Below, piece after piece: positions 8,722-16,852 of a DNA stretch of 36,573 nt. This DNA comes from DASSKW01 sp035690065. Lineage in GTDB: Bacteria; Pseudomonadota; Gammaproteobacteria; Natronospirales; REEB76. The notes under the pieces were generated by a model. It worked only from the letters and a program-made list of their open reading frames with translations. It did not search any database and was not told where the DNA came from. How positions within the stretch are numbered: position 1 is the stretch's first letter; each line of letters starts with the position of its first letter. Made by a program: the position numbers and the translations under genes. The stretch lies in contig DASSKW010000036.1 of assembly GCA_035690065.1 (NCBI GenBank), positions 1 to 36,573 on the forward strand, written 5' to 3'.

Positions 8722-10614
8722 ATGCCTTTGGACATCCATTTCATCTTCGATTTCGACAGCACCTTCGCGCGCGGCGAGATGCTCGAACAACTGGCGGCAC
8801 TCGCATTGCAGGGTGCCCCCGGCCGTGAAGCCACCCAGGCACGGATCGCGGAACTGACCCGGATGGCGATGGAAGGCCGCATGGGATATGCCGACTCCCT
8901 GCAGGCCCGGCTGGCATTGATCCCGGCACGGCGTGCCCATCTGGATATGCTGATCACGCAGGTACGCAACGACATCACGCCTTCCTTCCGGCGCAACCAT
9001 GTATTTCTTCGGGAACAGGCCGACCGGATCTACATCGTCTCGAATGGTTTCCGGGAAGTGCTGGTACCGATCGCGGCGGATTTCGGTATCGCCGAAAGTC
9101 ACGTGTTCGGCAACAGTCTGCGCTTCGACGCGGAAGGCCTGTTTCAGGGTGTGGAAGAAGCCAATCCACTGGCCCACGACGACGGCAAGGTCGCCGTGCT
9201 GCGCACGCTGAAGCTGTCCGGCGAGATCTGCATGGTCGGCGATGGTATGAGCGATTATGCGGTGCGCAAGGCCGGGCTCGTGACTCGTTTCTACGCGTTC
9301 ACAGAGAACGTGCGACGCGAACCGGTGGTCGCGGTGGCAGACCGTGAAGCGCCGTCACTGGACGAAGTGCTGTATGACTGCGGTCTGCGGGCGGCGGTGT
9401 CCTATCCGAAAAACCGGCTCAAGGTGTTACTGCTGGAAAATATCCATGCCGACGCAGTGGCGGCATTCGAACAGGAAGGTTACACAGTCGAGACCGTTTC
9501 CGGCAGCCTGGATGAAGCCACGCTGACTGAACGCCTGGCCGACGTCTCGATCCTGGGCCTGCGTTCCAAGACCCAGCTTACGCAACAGGCACTGACGGCC
9601 GCCAAACGCCTGCTGGTCGTGGGCGCGTTCTGCATCGGCACCAACCAGATCGACCTGGTGGCCTGCGAACGCAAAGGTGTCGCCGTATTCAACGCGCCGT
9701 TCAGCAATACCCGCTCGGTAGTCGAATTGGCGTTGGCCGAGATCATCCTGTTGCTGCGCGGCATCCCGGAGAAACTCCATCTCATGCACGATGGCGTGTG
9801 GGACAAATCCGTACACGGAGCCCACGAGGTGCGCGGCAAACGCCTCGGTATCGTCGGTTACGGCAACATCGGCATGCAGCTCTCGGTATTGGCCGAAGCC
9901 CTGGGCATGGACGTGTGCTTCTACGATGTCGCCGAGAAACTCGCGCTCGGCAATGCCACTCGCTGTGCGTCATTGGGTGAATTACTGGAGAGATCCGACG
10001 CGGTCACTGTGCACGTGGATGGGCGCAAGCAGAATACCAGGCTCATCGGCGCCCGCGAACTGGCGCGTATGAAACCGGGCGCGGTGTTCCTGAACCTGAG
10101 TCGTGGTCATGTCGTGGACCTGGCTGCATTGCGAACCGAACTCGCCTCGGGAAGATTGCACGGCGCGGCACTGGATGTGTTTCCCGAAGAGCCGCATGCC
10201 AATGGCGAGCCGTTCGCACATCCGCTGTGCGAACTTCCCAACACCCTGCTGACTCCGCACATCGGCGGTAGTACGCTCGAAGCACAACAGGATATCGGCC
10301 GGTTCGTCAGCGGACACATCATCGATTACATCAACAGTGGCAGCACCGAGAACAGTGTGAATTTCCCGGAACTACGGCTGCCTCCGCAAACCGATGCACA
10401 TCGCTTGATCCATATCCACGAAAACATGCCCGGCATCCTGGCCCGGATCAATCAGGCGCTGGCCGCACACGGCGCCAACATCCTCGGCCAGTACCTCAAG
10501 ACCCAGGAACGCATCGGTTACGTGATCACCGACATAGACCGGAATTATTCGAAGGATCTGCTTGCGGCGATCCGCAGCATCCCGCATACGCTGCGGTTCC
10601 GCGTTCTGTACTGA
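8722..10614 (+). CDS. Bifunctional phosphoserine phosphatase (SerB-like) / D-3-phosphoglycerate dehydrogenase (SerA-like) fusion
   Basis: 630 residues. Residues 1 to about 215 form a HAD-type phosphatase: motif I FDFDST with nucleophile Asp10 and Asp12, and motif III GDGMSD (173-178), as in phosphoserine phosphatases. Residues of about 232-540 are a D-2-hydroxyacid dehydrogenase of the SerA type: NAD-binding GYGNIG (379-384), catalytic Arg461 in LSRGH, Glu490 in FPEEP and His513 in TPHIGGS. Residues of about 555-630 (HIHENMPGILARINQAL, GYVITDID) resemble the ACT serine-sensing domain of E. coli-type SerA. The protein would perform the first and last steps of serine biosynthesis in the cytoplasm, with SerC encoded elsewhere. 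The frame is continuous through the junction (about codons 215-235), so this is not two overlapping genes. Activity of both halves is inferred from motifs. Confidence 0.9.
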   Translation: MPLDIHFIFDFDSTFARGEMLEQLAALALQGAPGREATQARIAELTRMAMEGRMGYADSLQARLALIPARRAHLDMLITQVRNDITPSFRRNHVFLREQADRIYIVSNGFREVLVPIAADFGIAESHVFGNSLRFDAEGLFQGVEEANPLAHDDGKVAVLRTLKLSGEICMVGDGMSDYAVRKAGLVTRFYAFTENVRREPVVAVADREAPSLDEVLYDCGLRAAVSYPKNRLKVLLLENIHADAVAAFEQEGYTVETVSGSLDEATLTERLADVSILGLRSKTQLTQQALTAAKRLLVVGAFCIGTNQIDLVACERKGVAVFNAPFSNTRSVVELALAEIILLLRGIPEKLHLMHDGVWDKSVHGAHEVRGKRLGIVGYGNIGMQLSVLAEALGMDVCFYDVAEKLALGNATRCASLGELLERSDAVTVHVDGRKQNTRLIGARELARMKPGAVFLNLSRGHVVDLAALRTELASGRLHGAALDVFPEEPHANGEPFAHPLCELPNTLLTPHIGGSTLEAQQDIGRFVSGHIIDYINSGSTENSVNFPELRLPPQTDAHRLIHIHENMPGILARINQALAAHGANILGQYLKTQERIGYVITDIDRNYSKDLLAAIRSIPHTLRFRVLY

Positions 10615-10627
10615 CCATCGCAGTGCT

Positions 10628-11044
10628 TCAGGGCAATGGTTTTCGATCCGGCGCGATGAACGCCATACGGGCCGCCGGGTCATCCAGTTTTCCGGGGGAA
10701 TAATATCGGCCGATCAGGGCCCGGGCGTCGTTTAACAGATCCGGATTACGCGCACAGAATCCATTGAAATCCTCACCAGCCTGTGCACCCCGCATGCGAT
10801 CCTTCACGATGTGCATGAAGGCCAGAGTCATGGTGACGTGGAATTTCTCGGGCTGACCCTGATGGGTGGCAAAACGCCGGATACTGTCGGCACTGCGTTG
10901 CGCCGCTTCCCCCAGTGGCAGCCAGGTGAGATAGCACCACGCCAGCCGCAGGTGGCCACGATGATTGAAGTAGTTCGGGTCGAGACTCAGGGTCTCGAAT
11001 TCCTCGACAAACACATCGTCCGGTAAAGTCTCGTCCGCCTGCAT
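10628..11044 (-). CDS. Conserved protein of unknown function with His-rich motifs
   Basis: 138 residues from the chosen start. I do not recognise a named family, but it resembles an uncharacterised group seen in proteobacteria and actinobacteria with the patterns HxxHLRLAW (here NHRGHLRLAW), KFHVTMTLAF, a phenylalanine-rich NGFCARNPDLL segment, and YYSPGKL followed by ARMAFIAPD near the end. It is probably an all-helical soluble cytoplasmic protein; the conserved histidines suggest metal or substrate binding, which is inference. An upstream in-frame ATG at 11083 exists, but ATG 11044 has a good ribosome-binding site (GGGAG, 11053-11057) eight bases away, so I chose it. It converges with the serB-serA fusion (13 bases between stops) and diverges from the GNAT gene. 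Confidence 0.7.
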   Translation of the reverse strand: MQADETLPDDVFVEEFETLSLDPNYFNHRGHLRLAWCYLTWLPLGEAAQRSADSIRRFATHQGQPEKFHVTMTLAFMHIVKDRMRGAQAGEDFNGFCARNPDLLNDARALIGRYYSPGKLDDPAARMAFIAPDRKPLP

Positions 11045-11052
11045 CCCGTTCA

Positions 11053-11057
11053 CTCCC
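11053..11057 (-). promoter_or_regulatory. Ribosome-binding site deciding the start of the unknown gene
   Basis: GGGAG on the minus strand, eight bases before ATG 11044. The upstream alternative start at 11083 has only a poorly spaced site, so the shorter protein is favoured. Confidence 0.5.
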
Positions 11058-11112
11058 ATGCCCGATTTCAAGTATCCTGCCATTCATTCCATATATCCAG
11101 CCGGTGTCGTTC

Positions 11113-11646
11113 ATGCCCTTCTCCATCGAGACCGAACGTTTGCTGATCCGCCCCTGGCAGGCGGGCGATCATGCCACGTTTACCGGTTTCGTCGCCGATG
11201 CAGAGATGATGCGTTATATCTCGCATGGCCGGACCTGGGACGCTGCACGTATCGATGCCTACTTCGAACGTCAGGCCGGATTTCTGGCGCAGCACGCCTG
11301 CTGCGTGGGTGCGGTCTGTCTCAGACGGAACGGTACTGCGATCGGCATGGGCGGCATCCAGCCGCTCGAAAAAGCCGGGTTGTTCGAACTGGCCTGGTGG
11401 ATCTGGAAGGATTACTGGGGACAGGGGCTCGCCAGCGAGATGGCGCGGGGATGCGCAGACTACGCATTCAAGGTGATGCACTTGCCGCGCGTGGTCGCCG
11501 TCATCGACGCACCGAATGTCGCGTCGATCCGGGTCGCCGAGAAACTCGGCATGCATTGTCTGGGTGAACACGATCCACACGAACTGGCCGAACGTTACAC
11601 ACCCGGCGAGATCATGTTGTACGAGCTTCAATCGAACGCGGTGTAA
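11113..11646 (+). CDS. GNAT-family N-acetyltransferase (RimJ/RimL type)
   Basis: 177 residues. The N-terminus IETERLLIRPWQAGDH is the standard opening of RimJ/RimL-like acetyltransferases, and WGQGLASEMARGCADYAF is the acetyl-CoA pyrophosphate-binding motif A, followed by VAVIDAPNVASIRVAEKLG, the usual motif B region. It would transfer an acetyl group from acetyl-CoA to an amine in the cytoplasm; the substrate cannot be told. I chose ATG 11113 giving MPFSIETERLL; GTG at 11104 is an in-frame alternative. It ends exactly where the convergent methyltransferase gene ends (stops at 11644-11646 and 11647-11649). Confidence 0.87.
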   Translation: MPFSIETERLLIRPWQAGDHATFTGFVADAEMMRYISHGRTWDAARIDAYFERQAGFLAQHACCVGAVCLRRNGTAIGMGGIQPLEKAGLFELAWWIWKDYWGQGLASEMARGCADYAFKVMHLPRVVAVIDAPNVASIRVAEKLGMHCLGEHDPHELAERYTPGEIMLYELQSNAV

Positions 11647-12519
11647 CTATCGCTTGCGCGCCACGATCAGGCGCGAGGGGAAGATCAGTCGATCCTGGAG
11701 CAGTTCAAACCCGGCTTTTTCGAGCGATACGCGAACATCGCGACGATGCCAGGCACGCACATAAGGTTCAAACACGAAGCTGGCTAACCAGCGGAAATAA
11801 ACACCGCGCCAGCCGTACTTGCGGTATAAATTCCAGCTCCGCCCGTGGTATTGCTCGGCAGCCGGTTCCAGGATTGCGAGGTGTCCGCCGGGCTGCAGCA
11901 AACGGTTGAATTCCGCGAGTGCGGCATTACCGTAGCGCGGTGGCAGTTCATGGAACAGGAAACAGGCACTGATACCATCGTAGTCGCCAGTGACCAAACG
12001 CGTCTCTTCAGCCAGACCTTGCATGAAATCCAGGTTGGGGTAACGGCGCGTCGCATGTTCCAGCAGATACGGCGAGGCATCGAGCCCGGTGACTTTCGGG
12101 ATGCCCGCCTGTTTGAGTGCAGCAGTCGAGGCTCCGGCTCCACACCCGACATCGAGCACGTGCCGATGTCCCTTGAAGACTTCCGCCAGCAACGCACGAC
12201 CGCGCTGCATCTCGCCCTGCATGGCAATATCGAAACCGGTGCTGTAACCGTGGGTGATCTTCTTCGAGTAATTGCCGTTGGGCAGATTATGAAATTCCAG
12301 CAGCAGGTATTTCGGCAATGGCACCCGCAGGTTCAAGCCCTCCGGCAGATGCACCTTGTCGAGCCGGCGCAGCATAGTCTTGCGCAGGAATGCCCATAGG
12401 TGCCAAGGGCGCCGAAAATCCAGGCGGTCCGGCCAGGCGTCCGGCAGCGCCATGAATTGGGACGACGCTCCCGGGATTCCCTGTAGTTCGCCTGTTTGTA
12501 TCGCCCGCTGTCTGGCCAT
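11647..12519 (-). CDS. Class I SAM-dependent methyltransferase
   Basis: 290 residues. Motif I VLDVGCGAGAS is at 121-131, followed by TGLDASPYLLEHA (acidic residue binding the SAM ribose), and FHELPPRYGNAALAEFNRLLQPGGHLAILEP matches motifs II and III. It is therefore a soluble methyltransferase of the Methyltransf_11/25 type. The ~100-residue N-terminal extension (RPWHLWAFLRKTMLRRLDKV and KYLLLEFHNLPNGNYSKKITHGYSTGFD) is specific, and may bind the acceptor. The GYSTGFD and FHELP features occur in methyltransferases acting on small molecules or lipids, but the acceptor is unknown. No clear ribosome-binding site precedes the ATG at 12519. It is 87 bases downstream of the E1 gene on the same strand. 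Confidence 0.85.
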   Translation of the reverse strand: MARQRAIQTGELQGIPGASSQFMALPDAWPDRLDFRRPWHLWAFLRKTMLRRLDKVHLPEGLNLRVPLPKYLLLEFHNLPNGNYSKKITHGYSTGFDIAMQGEMQRGRALLAEVFKGHRHVLDVGCGAGASTAALKQAGIPKVTGLDASPYLLEHATRRYPNLDFMQGLAEETRLVTGDYDGISACFLFHELPPRYGNAALAEFNRLLQPGGHLAILEPAAEQYHGRSWNLYRKYGWRGVYFRWLASFVFEPYVRAWHRRDVRVSLEKAGFELLQDRLIFPSRLIVARKR

Positions 12520-12606
12520 CTTTGATAAAGATATTACGGGTTAAGTGGACGCTTGGTTGTATATGATGACAATAGTCAAACAACCGCTCAAGCCCCGGCT
12601 TCTGTT

Positions 12607-14886
12607 TCAGCCCCGCAGCAGACCCCGTGCAGCCTGCAGGATCTCCGCTTCGCTGACCAATACCAGATTCGCGGCCGAGGCCAGCGGGATGTAGGAATCC
12701 TTGCCCGCGACGCGCTGTTTGACGATGCCGCGTCCGGCATGTTCTTCGATGGCGGTGAATATCTGCTCGGAGATGCCACCGGTCTCGCGGCCTTCATCCA
12801 CTACCAGCACCCTGCCGATCTCTTTTGCATGTTTCGCGATCAGTTCCGCGTTCAGTGGCTTGAGCCAACGCAGATCGAGCACACGGATCTTTTTACCCGT
12901 TTCGGCTTCGAGTTGCTTTGCGATGCGCAACGACATCGGTACCCCGTTGCCGAAGGTCACAACCAGGAGATCTTTCGCATCCGGATTGTAGAGTCGGCCT
13001 TCACCCAACGGGATCGCGCGCTCCGGTGCTGGATAGTCGAACAACCATTGGCCGTCTTTCGGTTCGTACAGGTCCTTGGTCATGTACAGCGCGATCGGTT
13101 CCAGGAACGTCACCACCCGGCCGTCCACCCGCGCCAGCGCGGCACAGGTACGCAGCATCATCGCGGCATCGTCGCCGCGCGAGGGGCAGGCGATGACCAG
13201 ACCCGGAATATCGCGCAAGGCCGTGAAACTGTTGTCGTTGTGAAAATGTCCGCCGAAGCCTTTCTGATAACCGAGCGATGCGATGCGCATCACCATGCCA
13301 TTGGCATAGTGCGCGTTGGAGAAGAATTGCATCGATGCAGCTTCACCGCGGATCTGGTCGCAGGCGTTGTGGAAATATGCCAGATACTGGATCTCCGGGA
13401 ACGGCAGCATGCCCATGTAGGCGGCACCTTGCGCCATGCCGAGGATAGTCTGTTCATCCAGCAGCGTATTGAACACGCGCTGACTCTTGAATGTCTTGTG
13501 CAGACCTGAGGTCACCGTGTACACGCCGCCTTTCTGCGCGACGTCTTCACCGAACACCGTCATCTCGGGATACTTCGCCATCAGATCGAACAGGGCGCGA
13601 TTGATCTGGATGGAAAGGTGCCGTGGCGGCTGTTGTTCCGGCAGCGCTGCTTCACTGCCGAAGGCCACGACGCGTGCGTCTTTCGCTGCGCTGCGCACCG
13701 CTTCCACGTTCACTTTGTCGGCATGATACGGCGCCAACGGCGCCATCACCGCCTCCGCGGTCGTGAGTTTCGGCGATTTGGCAGCCTGTTTCGCGGCATG
13801 CTGCACCCGCTTGCGTGCAGCTTCGTAAGCGTCCAGCAACTCCTGCGACGTGTATGCACCGCTTTCCAGCGCGATGCGTGCGGATACCAATAACGGATCG
13901 CGTGCTTCAGAACTCTCCAGCTCTTCGGCGTTGCGGTATTCGGTTTCCGCATCGGTGCCGGCATGACCCAGCAACCGTACCAGTTTCAGGTGCAGGAAGA
14001 CCGGCGTGCGTGCACTGCGGCAATGTTCGACCGCTTGGAGTGTTTTGGCGTAAGTGTCCACCACATCGGTGCCGTCAGCGCTGATGTATTCCAGCCCGAC
14101 CCGGTCGCTGTAATTGGCGGCGATCCAGCCGGCCGGTGTCTTCACCGAGATGCCGATGGAATTGTCTTCGCAGACGAACAGGATCGGGCACGGCAGGCGC
14201 TGGAATGCGGTCCATTGCGCGGCGTTGATCGCGCCGACAGCGGTCGAGTGATTGGCGCTGGCATCACCGAAACTGCACACCGCGATGCTGTCATCCGGGA
14301 TCGGCAGCTTCGCACCGATGCGTTTCGCCTGCGCGATCGCCACCGCGGTACCGACTGCTTTCGGCAAGTGGCTCGCGATGGTCGAAGTCTGCGGCGGTAC
14401 CCACAGCGGTACCGAGCCCCAGACCTTGTGACGGCCGCCCGAGATCGGGTCGTCACTGGCCGCTGCCAGGGACAGCGCCGTGTCCTGCACCATGTCGATG
14501 CCGAGCTTGCGGGCGCGCTCCTGCATGAACGCGCCGCTGCGGTAATGCAGGAATGCGATATCGGTATGACGGGTGGCGCGCCCTACCGCAGCGTTCGCCT
14601 CGTGACCGGAACTGCCGATGGTATAGAAGCCTTCGTTGCGGGCCCGCATCGCCCGCGCTTCGATATCCTGATGCCGCGACAGCATCTGCGATTCGAACAG
14701 TTCGCGGAAATCTCCGACGCTCAGCTTCACCCCGGCACGGATCGGGTCGTGATCGGACGGTCGCCGGGCCGGCGTCACATTCCAGTTCCGCACCAACTCG
14801 ATGAAATTGTTATCGACGATCTCCGCACGGTTGATGCTGCGGGTCGCGGTGCGGGCGAAGCCGGTGGTGTTGGGTTGCTGATTCAT
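12607..14886 (-). CDS. Fused alpha/beta E1 component of a 2-oxoacid dehydrogenase complex
   Basis: 759 residues. Residues of about 50-385 are an E1 alpha domain: FYTIGSSGHEANAA at 87-100, and the thiamine-pyrophosphate motif from GDASAN (207-212) to EDNS (240-243), where the usual GDG is GDA. Residues of about 425-759 are an E1 beta domain (NRALFDLMAKYPEMTVFGEDVAQKGG split over its start, then ACPSRGDDAAMM, and VLVVDEGRETGG near the end). This closely resembles branched-chain 2-oxoisovalerate dehydrogenase E1, usually two separate chains; single-chain fusions are known. It decarboxylates a 2-oxo acid and passes the acyl group to lipoyl-E2 in the cytoplasm. No E2 or E3 gene is in the window. 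Probably co-transcribed with the upstream glutathione transferase gene (25 bases between). Confidence 0.9.
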   Translation of the reverse strand: MNQQPNTTGFARTATRSINRAEIVDNNFIELVRNWNVTPARRPSDHDPIRAGVKLSVGDFRELFESQMLSRHQDIEARAMRARNEGFYTIGSSGHEANAAVGRATRHTDIAFLHYRSGAFMQERARKLGIDMVQDTALSLAAASDDPISGGRHKVWGSVPLWVPPQTSTIASHLPKAVGTAVAIAQAKRIGAKLPIPDDSIAVCSFGDASANHSTAVGAINAAQWTAFQRLPCPILFVCEDNSIGISVKTPAGWIAANYSDRVGLEYISADGTDVVDTYAKTLQAVEHCRSARTPVFLHLKLVRLLGHAGTDAETEYRNAEELESSEARDPLLVSARIALESGAYTSQELLDAYEAARKRVQHAAKQAAKSPKLTTAEAVMAPLAPYHADKVNVEAVRSAAKDARVVAFGSEAALPEQQPPRHLSIQINRALFDLMAKYPEMTVFGEDVAQKGGVYTVTSGLHKTFKSQRVFNTLLDEQTILGMAQGAAYMGMLPFPEIQYLAYFHNACDQIRGEAASMQFFSNAHYANGMVMRIASLGYQKGFGGHFHNDNSFTALRDIPGLVIACPSRGDDAAMMLRTCAALARVDGRVVTFLEPIALYMTKDLYEPKDGQWLFDYPAPERAIPLGEGRLYNPDAKDLLVVTFGNGVPMSLRIAKQLEAETGKKIRVLDLRWLKPLNAELIAKHAKEIGRVLVVDEGRETGGISEQIFTAIEEHAGRGIVKQRVAGKDSYIPLASAANLVLVSEAEILQAARGLLRG

Positions 14887-14911
14887 GTGAATGCTTCTGG
14901 ATATGAAAGTA

Positions 14912-15520
14912 TTACATCGCTACAAACCCGGGTTGAGTCTGCACTCGCCCGAGCCAGTCACGGATTGCCTGATAAGGCGAAAGATCGAAGCCGCCGTCGG
15001 CGGCGACATGCGTATAGGCAAACAGTGCGATGTCCGCGACACTGTAGCCGTCAGCGGCGAAAAATGCCTGCTTCTGCAAGTGTTTTTCCATCACGGCGAA
15101 TGCCCGGTAACCGCGTTCGCGCAGACGCGGCAAGTCCTGATGGCGGGGATCCGTTCTCGGTACATCTTTCATGATGAAACGTGCCACCGCCACATACGGT
15201 TCGTGGCTGTACTGTTCGAAGAACATCCATTGCAAGGCCTGGGCACGCTGCCAGCGATCGGCGGGGAACAATGCACTGCCTTCCGCCAGATAGATCATGA
15301 TGGCATCGGATTCGGACAGGTATTTGCCGTCCGGCAGTTCCAGCAACGGGACCTTGCCGTTGGGGTTTTTCGCCATGAATTCAGGCGTGCGGGTTTCGCC
15401 CGCGGAGCTGTCGATTTCCACCCAGCGGTACGGCAACGCCAACTGCTCCAGCACCAGCCGCACCTTGTAGCAATTGCCCGAGGTGCGCTTGCCGTAAACC
15501 ACATATTCATGGGGATTCAT
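14912..15520 (-). CDS. Glutathione S-transferase family protein
   Basis: 202 residues. The N-terminal thioredoxin-like domain starts YVVYGKRTSGNCYKVRLVLEQL, where the Ser-Gly-Asn-Cys region contains the likely glutathione-activating residue, continues through KNPNGKVPLLELPDG and ends with the glutathione-binding LSESDAIMIYLAEG. The C-terminal helical domain has SVADIALFAYTHVA, typical of the family. The protein would conjugate or isomerise with glutathione in the cytoplasm; substrate unknown. ATG 15520 is preferred; an in-frame TTG at 15535 adds five residues. It sits between the glutaryl-CoA dehydrogenase (31 bases upstream) and E1 genes in one apparent operon, which might hint at detoxification or isomerisation in amino-acid catabolism. 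Confidence 0.88.
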   Translation of the reverse strand: MNPHEYVVYGKRTSGNCYKVRLVLEQLALPYRWVEIDSSAGETRTPEFMAKNPNGKVPLLELPDGKYLSESDAIMIYLAEGSALFPADRWQRAQALQWMFFEQYSHEPYVAVARFIMKDVPRTDPRHQDLPRLRERGYRAFAVMEKHLQKQAFFAADGYSVADIALFAYTHVAADGGFDLSPYQAIRDWLGRVQTQPGFVAM

Positions 15521-15551
15521 GCCGCTGTCCGTCAAGGTTCGATCGCTGTCG

Positions 15552-16715
15552 TTAAAACGCGTTGATGCCGGTGATCTCCTTGCCGATCACCAACTGATGC
15601 ACGGACTCCGTGCCTTCATAGGTGATGACCGATTCGAGGTTCAGTGCATGACGGATCGGACAGAACTCGGTGGTGATGCCAGCACCGCCCAGCAGATCGC
15701 GCGCGTCGCGGGCGATGTCGATCGCTATCCGCACGTTGTTCCACTTGGCGAGCGAGACCTGGCTCGGATGCAACTTGCCGGCATCCTTCAAACGCCCCAG
15801 TTGCAGCGACAGCAACTGCGCGCCGGTGATCTTGCGCACCATCTCCGCCATGCGCAGTTGCGCGAGCTGGTTGTGACTGAGCGGACGTCCGAACAGCACC
15901 CGGTCCTTGCTGTAGTTCAGCACTTCCGTCAGACACGCCTGCGCCGCACCGATCGCGCCCCAGGTGATGCCGTAACGCGCTTGCGTCAGACACGAGAGCG
16001 GACCTTTCAAACCTTTGACGTTCGGCAGCATGTTTGCAGCCGGGACGTGCACGTCGTCGAAATACAAGGCCGAGGTCACCGAGGCGCGCAACGACATCTT
16101 GTGATGCACTTCCGGTGCGTCAAACCCCTTCATGCCTTTCTCGACCAGGAAACCGCGGATGCCGTCGTCGGTCTGCGCCCACACCACCGCGACATCGGCC
16201 AGCGTGCCGTTGGTGATCCACATCTTGGCGCCGTTCAGGACCCAGTCACTGCCTTTCTTTTTGGCGACGGTCTTCATGTTGGACGGATCGGAACCGCCGT
16301 GCGGTTCGGTCAGGCCGAAGCAGCCGATGGCTTCGCCCTTGGCCATCGCCGGCAGCCAGCGCTGTTTCTGTTCCTCCGAACCGTAGCTGTGGATCGGATA
16401 CATCACCAGACTCGATTGCACCGAGACGAAGCTGCGGATGCCGGAATCGCCGCGCTCCAGCTCCTGGCAGATCAAGCCGTAGGCGACGCCGTTCAGACCG
16501 GCGCAGTCATAACCCTCGATGGAACTGCCAAGCAAACCCAGCGCCGCGAACTCCGGCACCAGTTCCTTGGGGAAGCGGCCCTGCTCGAAGCACTCGCCGA
16601 TGATCGGCAATACTTTCTCGTCCACGAACCGCGCCACGGTGTCCTGCACCATGCGTTCTTCATCGCTCAACAGCTCACGGACGTTATAGAAATCGACGGG
16701 GTTCAGGGCTTCCAC
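15552..16715 (-). CDS. gcdH: Acyl-CoA dehydrogenase, glutaryl-CoA dehydrogenase type
   Basis: 387 residues from the GTG start. All parts match glutaryl-CoA dehydrogenase: LLSDEERMVQDTVARFVDEKVLP, the flavin-binding CFGLTEPHGGSDP and WITNG, ARYGITWGAIGAAQACL, and the catalytic glutamate in YEGTE near the C-terminus (IGKEITGINAF at the end). It would oxidise and decarboxylate glutaryl-CoA to crotonyl-CoA, passing electrons to ETF, in the degradation of lysine, tryptophan or glutarate. GTG 16715 is preceded at six bases by GGAGA (16722-16726), giving the usual family length; an ATG at 16763 would add 16 low-complexity Arg-rich residues without a better site. It forms a short-spaced minus-strand cluster with the GST and E1 genes. 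Confidence 0.87.
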   Translation of the reverse strand: MEALNPVDFYNVRELLSDEERMVQDTVARFVDEKVLPIIGECFEQGRFPKELVPEFAALGLLGSSIEGYDCAGLNGVAYGLICQELERGDSGIRSFVSVQSSLVMYPIHSYGSEEQKQRWLPAMAKGEAIGCFGLTEPHGGSDPSNMKTVAKKKGSDWVLNGAKMWITNGTLADVAVVWAQTDDGIRGFLVEKGMKGFDAPEVHHKMSLRASVTSALYFDDVHVPAANMLPNVKGLKGPLSCLTQARYGITWGAIGAAQACLTEVLNYSKDRVLFGRPLSHNQLAQLRMAEMVRKITGAQLLSLQLGRLKDAGKLHPSQVSLAKWNNVRIAIDIARDARDLLGGAGITTEFCPIRHALNLESVITYEGTESVHQLVIGKEITGINAF

Positions 16716-16721
16716 AGGGCA

Positions 16722-16726
16722 TCTCC
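16722..16726 (-). promoter_or_regulatory. Ribosome-binding site deciding the gcdH start
   Basis: GGAGA on the minus strand, six bases upstream of GTG 16715. It favours the 387-residue product over the 403-residue alternative starting at ATG 16763. Confidence 0.55.
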
Positions 16727-16824
16727 GGCGCCGCGCCCGCCTCTCCGGCGTCGCAGTAGCCATTTGAAAAATGGACGGAATTCGCGGCCAGCGGCCACAA
16801 AACAGGGCGCATATGATACCCGAA

Positions 16825-16846
16825 GGCCCCTTTGGAATCAGGGGCC
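16825..16846 (-). terminator. Weak candidate terminator after the reductase gene
   Basis: On the minus strand, a 7-bp stem GGCCCCT / AGGGGCC with an 8-base loop follows the reductase stop codon (16853-16855). The bases after it are TTCGGG, so the T tract is poor. It could separate the reductase transcript from gcdH only partly. Confidence 0.35.
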
Positions 16847-16852
16847 CCGGAT

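Noticed and set aside
12520..12606. Promoter or terminator between the E1 and methyltransferase genes
   Set aside because: A 6-bp GGTTGT / ACAACC inverted repeat is present but has an 18-base loop, no T tract and no properly spaced -35/-10 pair.
12553..13509. 318-codon plus-strand frame opposite the E1 beta domain
   Set aside because: It is a shadow of the E1 gene; no motif and unlikely amino-acid composition.
13963..15174. 403-codon plus-strand frame opposite the E1 and GST genes
   Set aside because: It is antisense to two strongly supported genes and has no recognisable motif.
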